Source: Clostridiales bacterium (lineage in GTDB: Bacteria > Bacillota_A > Clostridia > Saccharofermentanales > Saccharofermentanaceae). Taken from it: 18,080 nucleotides of DNA. The position numbers and the translations under genes are program-made. The stretch spans positions 1 through 18,080 of the forward strand of contig JAILHZ010000057.1 in assembly GCA_024695545.1 (NCBI GenBank), given 5' to 3'. The notes under the pieces were generated by a model. It was not told the DNA's origin. It ran no database searches and saw nothing but the letters and a program-made list of their open reading frames with translations. Below, piece after piece: positions 1 to 6,746 of this stretch. How positions within the stretch are numbered: position 1 is the first letter of the stretch; every line of letters starts with the position of its first letter.

Positions 1-1
1 A

Positions 2-7
2 AGTCAA
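2..7 (-). promoter_or_regulatory. Candidate -35 box of a leftward promoter leaving the window
   Basis: Read on the minus strand the bases are TTGACT, five of six matching the -35 consensus. Its -10 would lie beyond the left edge. Two BlaI-type palindromes lie just upstream. The nearest operator is centred 16.5 bases from the upstream edge of this box, against 15.5 bases for the upstream operator of the blaI promoter, so the layout looks copied. The inferred gene lies outside the window and cannot be identified. Confidence 0.4.
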
Positions 8-14
8 TAGTTTT

Positions 15-32
15 TCTCTACATTTGTAGAAT
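15..32. promoter_or_regulatory. BlaI-type operator (left-edge copy 1)
   Basis: This is an interrupted palindrome of 7-base arms around a 4-base spacer. The right arm is GTAGAAT, identical in all four copies in the window. The left arm matches the consensus ATTCTAC at five of seven positions. Its core TACATTTGTA fits the TACAnnTGTA pattern known for BlaI/MecI/CopY repressors exactly. It lies upstream of a leftward -35 box, so the regulated gene is probably off the left edge. Confidence 0.7.
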
Positions 33-34
33 AA

Positions 35-52
35 TTTCTACACGGGTAGAAT
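35..52. promoter_or_regulatory. BlaI-type operator (left-edge copy 2)
   Basis: The left arm TTTCTAC has one mismatch to ATTCTAC. The 4-base spacer is ACGG and the right arm is a perfect GTAGAAT. Its centre is 20 bases from that of the neighbouring copy, about two helical turns, which would suit two repressor dimers on the same DNA face. Confidence 0.68.
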
Positions 53-133
53 ATCGCTTTCAGAAAATGGGTTATCGCCGGATCAGGCGGTCATTACGGG
101 AAGCACAGAAATACTGGTTTCTCATGCCTCTTA

Positions 134-2353
134 TTACCCGACTCTCGAAGTCAGCGGATAGTAGTAGATCCCCGGCGTGATGTAATAGCATCCGCCAAAG
201 CTCTCGGAAACATCCAGCTCCGGCACGATCTCGGAGGAATCGCAGTTCTCGACCTGGATTCGGATACCGTCCGGCCAGAGCTCGAGCGTGGCCTTTCTGT
301 AGAAAAACTCAGAACTGTCAATAACGCCGTCATAGTTCTCATCATAATAACCCTGGTAATAGAAGTACACGATGCTGTCCTCGTAAGGGAGCATGACAGG
401 ATCCAGGGTAGCCGTGCGGTAGAAAAACCACTTAACCTCGATTTTCTTATTCGCATAATCGATATACGGGATCGTAAGCTCCTGGGAACCCTCTTCGATA
501 CTGAACTTTCCGATATACTTCGTGTAATCATCGATCGGAAGCGGAGTCGCGTGATATCTCCAGGTTGAGGTGGAATCCGGATCCTGCGTCGTCATCGGCG
601 GTACCGTCGTTGTTATGGTCGGCTCCTGCGTAGTAGTCGTCGGCGGAACCGTTGCACTCTGAGCATCTTTCGGCGGATACTTCGGATGCTTCTCATAGAG
701 ACTGTCCTCCGGAATATTCCAGGTCGTAAGGCGATCGATCGTAGATTTCACATCTTCATGCCCCAAAATGACCCAGTCCGGAGTACCATACACATAATTT
801 TCCTTATCGGAGGGTCTACCTGAAAGAATACCGATTATCGTATTTTCTTCAATCACATAGGGATCTACGGAAGGATCTCCATAGTCTGTTTCCTCGAAGA
901 GGTAGATCGCACCTGTTCCCGGCTGATAGCAGTAGAAATGACTATAAGCATCATCCGCATCCACCTGATCCAGAACACAGGTTGCCTTGCCATCCACATA
1001 TGTATATATAGTCAGTTTAAATCCGTTATACCGGCAGTCCCAGCTGTCCGTGATGATCAGTTCCGGTGTCTGGTCATAGTCGATATGGAGCAGGGCACAC
1101 TTGATCGTCGGCTTATTCGGGTCGAGCTTATTTAAGATATCGATATAGGCTTCTTTGAATCCGGACTGTTCAACTCCGGTGCTTTCAGAAGGAGCTTCGG
1201 TCTCCGAGGACGGTGCCGTTTCAGAAGACGGCGTCTCAGAAGGTTCAGATTCCTCAGTCTCCTCAGGTTCTTCTGTCTTGGCGACCGGACTTCTTCCGAG
1301 CTTGGCAAAATAATCCTCGATTGGGGATCCGAGAGAACGTGAGGATGCGAAGAATACGACACTGAATGTCACGATGATGGCCAGGACCGGCATGAACTTC
1401 TTCACTTCTTTATTCTTCAGAAGGTTCTTGATACGGATCTTGGTCTCCATGCCGCCAAAACCCAGACCGCTGAATGCCGTATTCTGAAGGAAAGATCCGC
1501 CGGCATCCGCATAGGCGTGCTTGACCAGAGAGATGCAGTATTCCTTGACCATGTCCATATCAAAGGCCTCGGTCGTCTCTTCATCGACACGCATCTCGAT
1601 GTCGCCGCAGAGAATAAGGAAAGCGAGCCATACGAGAGGATTGAACCAGTGGACGACGAGGATCAGGTAGCTTATGAGCTTGATCACGCCGTCTTTATTC
1701 TTGATGTGGGTCCACTCGTGGTTGAGGATATATTCCTTCTCATCTTCGTCGAACTTCTCCGGGATAAAGATCTTCGGGCTGAAAAAACCGATGACGAAAG
1801 GAGATTCGATATTGGTCGTAAAGTAACTGCCGTCATAAGCACGGGATTTCCAGCGGGCCCGGGAATAGAAGATCAGGTATCTTACTGTGAAGAGTACACA
1901 GAGTGCGATAATGACCAGCAGCCAGATATCCGCAATGATATGCACTGCGAGCGCCTGCTTGGAGTTCAGGCGGCTGACATCATCGATAGTTTCGGGCGCA
2001 AGTTCTTTTGCATCGGACTTCTGAGGATCAGCCGTGAGCGTCCCGTCCGTTGAAGCCGGGGCAACAGCTGCATCGGCGTCCGACACTGTGTCGGCATCTT
2101 CATCCGAAGACTTATCCATCTGCGTAACCTCCGTCTTCGAATTGCCCGATCGGAAAAGCCGGCCGGCATTCAGAAGACTTGCCGGCGAGGCAAAGTTAAT
2201 AGGCAGCACCAGACGTACCGCCACGATCATCCAGAAAACGATCAGGACACGCTTCGGAAGTTTACGGAAGATGAGGCGGAACAAAAGCACAACAAGGATC
2301 GCGATGCTCCCGTATAAGCTCATCTCCAACACTTTTGCAAATATAGCATTCAT
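134..2353 (-). CDS. BlaR1/MecR1-like M56 membrane zinc protease with an atypical extracellular sensor
   Basis: This is probably a signal-transducing membrane protease that inactivates its partner repressor BlaI. The N-terminus has hydrophobic segments near residues 10-30 and 35-53. A low-complexity acidic stretch follows (about 70-125), then a third membrane segment (about 138-162). The M56 core has HEWTH at 212-216 and a likely third zinc ligand in GDIEMRVDE near 253. A last membrane segment lies near 320-337. Known BlaR1 proteins end in a penicillin-binding domain with SxxK and KTG motifs. I see none here. Instead there is a Glu/Ser/Pro linker (about 360-395), a domain at about 398-555, a Pro/Thr linker (about 565-595) and a C-terminal domain holding the EF-hand loop DENYDGVIDSSE at 671-682. 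The gene starts 14 bases after the blaI stop codon, so the two are co-transcribed. The family call is firm; the ligand is unknown. Confidence 0.88.
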   Translation of the reverse strand: MNAIFAKVLEMSLYGSIAILVVLLFRLIFRKLPKRVLIVFWMIVAVRLVLPINFASPASLLNAGRLFRSGNSKTEVTQMDKSSDEDADTVSDADAAVAPASTDGTLTADPQKSDAKELAPETIDDVSRLNSKQALAVHIIADIWLLVIIALCVLFTVRYLIFYSRARWKSRAYDGSYFTTNIESPFVIGFFSPKIFIPEKFDEDEKEYILNHEWTHIKNKDGVIKLISYLILVVHWFNPLVWLAFLILCGDIEMRVDEETTEAFDMDMVKEYCISLVKHAYADAGGSFLQNTAFSGLGFGGMETKIRIKNLLKNKEVKKFMPVLAIIVTFSVVFFASSRSLGSPIEDYFAKLGRSPVAKTEEPEETEESEPSETPSSETAPSSETEAPSESTGVEQSGFKEAYIDILNKLDPNKPTIKCALLHIDYDQTPELIITDSWDCRYNGFKLTIYTYVDGKATCVLDQVDADDAYSHFYCYQPGTGAIYLFEETDYGDPSVDPYVIEENTIIGILSGRPSDKENYVYGTPDWVILGHEDVKSTIDRLTTWNIPEDSLYEKHPKYPPKDAQSATVPPTTTTQEPTITTTVPPMTTQDPDSTSTWRYHATPLPIDDYTKYIGKFSIEEGSQELTIPYIDYANKKIEVKWFFYRTATLDPVMLPYEDSIVYFYYQGYYDENYDGVIDSSEFFYRKATLELWPDGIRIQVENCDSSEIVPELDVSESFGGCYYITPGIYYYPLTSRVG

Positions 2354-2367
2354 CCGGGGTGCGCCTC

Positions 2368-2727
2368 TTACTTGGTATGCTTCTCGATCATCTCGATGAG
2401 CTTCTGGGCCTCATCTTTACTCAAGTTCTTATCGCCGAGGAAGGCATTGACGAAACTCGGGAGAGATCCCTGGAAGCTTCTCTGCACGAGGTCGTTGCTC
2501 TGCTGGTGCTGGACCTCTTCTCTTCTCACGAGGAAGGTGATCTTCGCCTTGTTGTTGGCAATAAATCCTTTGTCGCAGAGACGCTTGATCATGGTATAGA
2601 CGGTCGTCTTCTTCCAGCCGTGGTTCTGTTCGCAGATATCCGACAGCTCACCTGAAGAGATCGGCGCATACGCCCAGATCAGTTCCATCAGTTTATATTC
2701 ACTGTCACCTAAAGAAAAATCTTTCAT
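2368..2727 (-). CDS. blaI: BlaI/MecI/CopY-family winged-helix repressor
   Basis: The 119-residue length is normal for BlaI. The N-terminal winged helix is visible: LGDSEYKLMELIW, then the recognition region GWKKTTVYTMIKRLCDKG at about 37-54. A C-terminal dimerisation helix follows. Members bind as dimers to TACAnnTGTA-like operators and are cleaved when the partner BlaR1 is activated. In staphylococcal BlaI cleavage falls at an Asn-Phe bond. From memory, the aligned place here reads FVNAFL, near residues 92-97, with Ala before the Phe. The start has a strong RBS (GAAAGGAG). The promoter -10 overlaps a matching palindrome, so the gene is probably autoregulated. The symbol is by family; the trigger need not be a beta-lactam. 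Confidence 0.93.
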   Translation of the reverse strand: MKDFSLGDSEYKLMELIWAYAPISSGELSDICEQNHGWKKTTVYTMIKRLCDKGFIANNKAKITFLVRREEVQHQQSNDLVQRSFQGSLPSFVNAFLGDKNLSKDEAQKLIEMIEKHTK

Positions 2728-2757
2728 GGGTAGACTCCTTTCATGTTAGACGCCTTT

Positions 2758-2775
2758 ATTCTACTTCTGTAGAAT
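2758..2775. promoter_or_regulatory. BlaI-type operator O1, overlapping the blaI -10
   Basis: This is a perfect interrupted palindrome: ATTCTAC, spacer TTCT, GTAGAAT. It is the best of four copies in the window and defines the local consensus. Its overlap with the -10 box of blaI indicates autorepression. Confidence 0.85.
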
Positions 2776-2786
2776 TTGATTGTCAA
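2758..2786 (-). promoter_or_regulatory. Promoter of the blaI-blaR1 operon
   Basis: On the minus strand there is a perfect TTGACA -35 (2786-2781), a 17-base spacer and a TAGAAT -10 (2763-2758). The -10 forms the distal arm of the palindrome at 2758-2775, so a bound repressor would block polymerase. The distance to the blaI start codon fits a short leader of about 25 bases. Confidence 0.85.
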
Positions 2787-2810
2787 CGAGCAATTCTATT
2801 CTTGTAGAAT
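2780..2810 (+). promoter_or_regulatory. Weak candidate divergent promoter for the S37 peptidase operon
   Basis: The plus strand has TTGTCA (2780-2785) and TAGAAT (2805-2810), but the spacer is 19 bases, longer than ideal. The -10 would sit inside operator O2. The implied 5' leader is about 90 bases. No better promoter was found between here and the RBS, though AT-rich stretches at 2861-2887 could also serve. Confidence 0.25.
2793..2810. promoter_or_regulatory. BlaI-type operator O2, in the divergent blaI/peptidase gap
   Basis: The left arm ATTCTAT has one mismatch, the spacer is TCTT and the right arm GTAGAAT is perfect. It lies upstream of the blaI -35, with its centre 35 bases from that of O1. 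It may strengthen repression of blaI, or control a plus-strand promoter for the divergent peptidase gene, since the right arm contains TAGAAT in plus orientation. Confidence 0.78.
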
Positions 2811-2907
2811 TATTATCCGTACAAGCCTTTATTTCTAAATCGTCACGATTCCATCCTGAATATTTGTTACTATTATCTTGGAATAATTTGGTGAAGGATG
2901 GATATAT

Positions 2908-4560
2908 ATGAAAAGATCGCGCCTCATGACAAAGACACTCGCGCTCTTCCTTGCATCTGCATGCCTTCTTACATCCTGCAGCAAAGGAAAGAGTGAATCA
3001 GAGGAAACCACTTCTTTTACAACGGAATCCGTAACAGAGACTACAACTGAAGGCCCCACGGAAACCACAACTGAAACAACGACGGAACCGGAAAGTTCTT
3101 CCGAACCCACGAGTCAGAATGAGCCATCAGACGAAGTGAATCTGGACAGATCGATGGTCCCCGTCGAGGATGAACTTGCTTCCGAGATAAAAGCACTTCC
3201 GGGTGTCGTTGAAGTATCCAGATTTAAATACCACTCCGATGACGATGAGTACGTCATTTTCTTCGAGATGCCCGTCGATCACAAAGATCCTTCCAAGGGT
3301 ACCTTCCGCCAGCGGGTGAACCTCAAGTACAGAGGTAAGGACGCGCCGAACCTTTTTACCTGCACAGGTTACGACCTCGTTTTCCCGTTTTTCGACGAAT
3401 ATCCTTATAATGAAACGAATGAGACCATCCTTTCCGAAAAGTACGAGTGTAATTTCATCGAAGCGGAATACCGTTTCTATGGTCAGTCCACTCCGGAAGG
3501 CTATCACTACACCAATCCGGAACACTGGCCCTACCTTACCAATGAGAATGCTTCTGAAGATCTCCATACTATCATCGAGAGCCTGAAGAAACTTCTCTCG
3601 GGGAAATGGCTTTTCGAAGGGAACAGCAAGGGCGGCTGCCTCACGGTCTATCAGGCCGGACGTCACCCGGAAGATGCCGATCTGTTCATCGCAGAGTGCG
3701 CTATGGTCAAGTGTACACAGAACTATCCGGGACTTTATGAATACTGCTATACGAAGGCCGGCGATGAGAGATTCGGCAAAGAGATCGCCAGGGAATACCG
3801 GGATCTGATAACAGAGTTCCAGGTCGAGTGTATCCGCTATCGCGAAAAACTCATGGATAAAGTAAAAGGATATATGGTTTTCACCGGAAGCGTGATCGAT
3901 CCGGATCTCCCCATGGATATACTCTACGATTGTCTCGTTCTCGATCAAATCCATTTCTGGCAATACTGCGATGAAGAGTACATCGCACGGGTCAAGGATG
4001 CCCTCGCCTATAAGGACGTAGACAAATCCGACTATCTCAAGATGGATATCTATATGGACAAACTCTTTGAAGCTCTCCAAATGGGGTACGGTCCATGGCA
4101 GTATCAGATCGAAGATCAGAACTATCTGCATGAGCCTGATACGATATACCAGTATAACTTCCAGAATTACAGAGAAGACGGATCCTATCTTTATGATTTT
4201 TCCTACCTGCGGGAAGCCCTGAAGAAGGATGGATCCGGTCTTACACTTACCGTCACCGAAGATATGGAGCCCTCGATCCATGACATGCGTATCGCAAAAG
4301 AGCAGCGGCAAGTTACATCCTATTTTCCCGATACGGTAGAGGCACGTCTTAAAGCTATTGAAACCACGCAAAAACCACTGATCCTGATCAACGGTCTTAC
4401 CGACATTCACAGCATTGCCGAAGTCACGGAGAGCGACAATCCGAATGTATACATCTTCAATATTCCCGGCTCCGCACACCACGAGTGCGAACCGGATTCT
4501 CTCTCCGACAGTCAGTTTCAGGAGTTCGACAAAATCGTTAAAGGTGTCCTGGAAAACTAA
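2908..4560 (+). CDS. Secreted lipoprotein peptidase, S37 (PS-10 tripeptidyl aminopeptidase) family
   Basis: This is probably a lipid-anchored serine exopeptidase acting outside the membrane. The signal peptide ends in the lipobox LLTSC (Cys24), followed by a Thr/Glu/Ser-rich spacer to about residue 75. The body shows the pattern I associate with family S37: MPVDHKDPSKGTFRQRV near 127, then an EAEYRFYGQSTP-like segment, then the nucleophile motif GNSKGG with Ser240. Later come a likely catalytic Asp499 in NGLTDIHS and a likely His524 or His525 in GSAHHE. Known members release tripeptides or prolyl peptides; the substrate here is unknown. An AAGGATGG ribosome binding site precedes the ATG. The next gene starts 19 bases downstream, so both are probably one operon. 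The operon diverges from blaI, and an operator lies between them. Confidence 0.82.
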   Translation: MKRSRLMTKTLALFLASACLLTSCSKGKSESEETTSFTTESVTETTTEGPTETTTETTTEPESSSEPTSQNEPSDEVNLDRSMVPVEDELASEIKALPGVVEVSRFKYHSDDDEYVIFFEMPVDHKDPSKGTFRQRVNLKYRGKDAPNLFTCTGYDLVFPFFDEYPYNETNETILSEKYECNFIEAEYRFYGQSTPEGYHYTNPEHWPYLTNENASEDLHTIIESLKKLLSGKWLFEGNSKGGCLTVYQAGRHPEDADLFIAECAMVKCTQNYPGLYEYCYTKAGDERFGKEIAREYRDLITEFQVECIRYREKLMDKVKGYMVFTGSVIDPDLPMDILYDCLVLDQIHFWQYCDEEYIARVKDALAYKDVDKSDYLKMDIYMDKLFEALQMGYGPWQYQIEDQNYLHEPDTIYQYNFQNYREDGSYLYDFSYLREALKKDGSGLTLTVTEDMEPSIHDMRIAKEQRQVTSYFPDTVEARLKAIETTQKPLILINGLTDIHSIAEVTESDNPNVYIFNIPGSAHHECEPDSLSDSQFQEFDKIVKGVLEN

Positions 4561-4579
4561 TGAAAGGAAGGTCATCTCT

Positions 4580-5467
4580 ATGAAAAAGAAAGCCCTGATC
4601 GCCGCATTGATCCTACTTATTACCGGAGCCATCGTTCTCGGGACCGTTCTCATCCTGAACAAGATGAAGGACTCCCGTCCCTTTGTCGAAAGGACCGACC
4701 CGCAGATCGAGTATATCAGCCTGACTTCCAGCGGTGGTATCTCCGGGCACTACGAAAAAGAGATCAAAGCTTATCAGGATGGATCCGGGTATCACCTTTA
4801 CTACCGTTACAACGGCGAGGAAGAAACTTACGATCTTACTAAATCCGAATACCTCATCTGCACGAATTACCCGGAGGAGTACTTCAATGAACTTCAAGAA
4901 GCGGAAGAAGTACGCGGCTCCGATCTTATCTATGAATCTGTTGATGTAAAATTCAAAGGGAAAGACAGTTTCTACATCAGGGGAAAAGCCTACTCCGGAC
5001 AGGTACTCATCGCGTTAAGATACTATGCCACTGTTAAGGCGAACGGACTTGAAAACAGAGAATTCTATGCGATCCAGACACGGGTGAGTGAGTACCTCTT
5101 AGAGCACAAAGTCTCCGTGGCCGTTTTTCGCTTTCAGCTCAAAACGCCATCTTCCGACATCTACTCCGGGAACCTCTGCTTCTGGGAACACCTGGATATA
5201 ACCGGGGAAGAATTAGCTGACTATCGGGCAACCTCCTCTTTCCTTAATCGTCTCTCCGATCCGAAATTGGGAAAAGATGACTTCAAGGAGATCAAGATTC
5301 ATGGGAAAACAGCCTACTACATTACACACATCGAATCAAACATGATCTCTGTCGCACTCACTATTCCGGACGATACAGAAGTGATGACCTTCTACTCCAC
5401 ACCTCCGGAAGGCATGAGTCTGGAAAAATACCTGAAGGTTATGACAGAAATGATTATTCAGGAGTAG
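4580..5467 (+). CDS. Membrane-anchored protein of unknown function, operon partner of the S37 peptidase
   Basis: The start is the ATG at 4580, preceded by GAAAGGAAGG; a longer in-frame extension into the upstream gene lacks such a signal. The 295-residue product begins MKKKALIAALILLITG. It has one hydrophobic segment (about 4-26) and no lipobox cysteine, so it is probably an N-terminally anchored extracellular protein. The body has alternating hydrophobic strands and many Tyr and charged residues. I recognise no catalytic motif or family. The C-terminal third (about 205-295) looks like a compact alpha/beta unit. It lies 19 bases after the peptidase gene, suggesting a shared transcript and an accessory or localisation role. 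Its last 14 bases overlap the end of the convergent metalloprotease-like gene. Confidence 0.8.
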   Translation: MKKKALIAALILLITGAIVLGTVLILNKMKDSRPFVERTDPQIEYISLTSSGGISGHYEKEIKAYQDGSGYHLYYRYNGEEETYDLTKSEYLICTNYPEEYFNELQEAEEVRGSDLIYESVDVKFKGKDSFYIRGKAYSGQVLIALRYYATVKANGLENREFYAIQTRVSEYLLEHKVSVAVFRFQLKTPSSDIYSGNLCFWEHLDITGEELADYRATSSFLNRLSDPKLGKDDFKEIKIHGKTAYYITHIESNMISVALTIPDDTEVMTFYSTPPEGMSLEKYLKVMTEMIIQE

Positions 5468-6746
5468 AAACAGGGCGGATGATCCATCTCTGGGCGCCAT
5501 GTGATCCCATGGTGCAGAGCGTGGCGGTGCCGCCCTTCTTCTCCACGGTGAGAACTCTTCCGCTTTCATAGGATGTCTGGATAAAGTGATTTCCGTCACC
5601 GCTTCTGACCAGTCCCCATATCTGAGCCTTGTGGCAGCCGGTACCGCCATGGAGCTTGATGAGATTGTCTTCTTCGTCCCACGCATTATGCAGGTCGATC
5701 CTCTGATCCGGGTAATCCTTCGGTGAAATCACATACCGGTCATCTCCGGAATAGCGGAGATTCCAGACGCACGGTTTATCCGAAAGGGTCAGGCGGAGTG
5801 TCCTATCCTTCGGCTTTTTCTTTCCGCCCGTTTTCTGCGGTATGGCGGCCAGATACTCCTCCCCGTCTGCATTCTTCAGGGTAACGCTTCCGATCTCATA
5901 GAGGTTTCTCTTAATGAGCGGCCACATCTTCGGATACATGCCGACGTACTTTGTCGTGCCGTCTCCGGTATATGGCAGTCTGCCCGAGAGTACCAGTTTA
6001 TAGAACTCGAAATAGTCATAGTCATTCGCATCGGCAGTGAACTTCTTATATCCCGGGAATTCGGACGGACCTCTGTACGCATGGGTCGACGGATATTCAA
6101 TTCCGAGAAGCTCCCCAAGATATTCGAGCTGGTGCATCCATTCATGGACCGCAAGTGCAGTTGCATATAGTGACGGCACCACCGGATCAGAAAGAGGATA
6201 CGTGCCTCTTCTCGGGAAACCCAGATTAAAGGTCGAGTATCCGATGGGCGAGGAAAGTCCTGCCGTCATGAGACCCAGGATCGCCTTGTGCTTATTAAAG
6301 CCTCTGCGGAGACGGTTTCTCCTGCAGTTCTCCTCTCCTTCCGTCTGGATGGTCGTAAGCACCGTATCGTATTCCTTATCCGGAAGATACATCTCTATCG
6401 CCGGCTGTGCGGATTCCTGCGGAAGATACAGCCAGTCTTCCCGGTCGGATTTTCGAAGCTCTGCAGCGTCCTCCACAAAATGAAGATCGACGGTGATCTT
6501 GAGGTTATGGTCGGAGATCTTCTCCAGAAATTTAGTGTAGTTCAGAGTGACCGCCTGAAGATACTCCCGGTCAAAGTCCGTCATCTGAAAATCGAGTTTC
6601 CCGTAGGTAACATGCGTAAATCCAAGCCAGAGCACACGATACTTTACAGGTGCTTTCAGCGCGGAACGGTCCTCTGCTTCGTACTGCTCCTTTGCATCCC
6701 GGAGCATCCGGTCCAGCTTCTTGGCATCTGACAGCAGAGACGTCAT
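5454..6746 (-). CDS. Putative HExxH metallopeptidase with C-terminal beta-trefoil-like domain, no signal peptide
   Basis: The 430-residue product has no signal peptide or membrane segment, so it is predicted to be cytoplasmic unless exported another way. Residues 1-130 resemble an alpha/beta lead-in. Residues 195-225 hold HEWMHQLEYLGELLG, with zinc ligands His201 and His205 and catalytic Glu202; His222 in YPSTH is a plausible third ligand. The last 115 residues contain spaced aromatic motifs (CVWNLRY, AQIWGLV, AQRWIIRP) typical of ricin-type beta-trefoils that bind sugars. The start codon overlaps the stop of the upstream diguanylate cyclase gene in an ATGA, so translation is probably coupled. 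The 3' end overlaps the convergent plus-strand gene by 14 bases. I do not recognise the family. Zinc peptidase activity is inferred from the motif only. Confidence 0.78.
   Translation of the reverse strand: MTSLLSDAKKLDRMLRDAKEQYEAEDRSALKAPVKYRVLWLGFTHVTYGKLDFQMTDFDREYLQAVTLNYTKFLEKISDHNLKITVDLHFVEDAAELRKSDREDWLYLPQESAQPAIEMYLPDKEYDTVLTTIQTEGEENCRRNRLRRGFNKHKAILGLMTAGLSSPIGYSTFNLGFPRRGTYPLSDPVVPSLYATALAVHEWMHQLEYLGELLGIEYPSTHAYRGPSEFPGYKKFTADANDYDYFEFYKLVLSGRLPYTGDGTTKYVGMYPKMWPLIKRNLYEIGSVTLKNADGEEYLAAIPQKTGGKKKPKDRTLRLTLSDKPCVWNLRYSGDDRYVISPKDYPDQRIDLHNAWDEEDNLIKLHGGTGCHKAQIWGLVRSGDGNHFIQTSYESGRVLTVEKKGGTATLCTMGSHGAQRWIIRPVSTPE

Noticed and set aside
100..125. AGAAA/TTTCT hairpin after the blaR1-like gene as a terminator
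   Set aside because: The stem is only five weak pairs with no U-run after it.
4415..4579. N-terminal extension of the membrane protein gene into the peptidase gene
   Set aside because: The extension overlaps the peptidase coding region in another frame and has no RBS, whereas the ATG at 4580 has a strong RBS and starts a clear membrane segment.
3127..4662. Long minus-strand open frame (511 codons) opposite the S37 peptidase
   Set aside because: It is a shadow of the peptidase gene: no family pattern, odd composition rich in Ile/Phe/Val, and no RBS. The plus strand has a lipobox and catalytic motifs.
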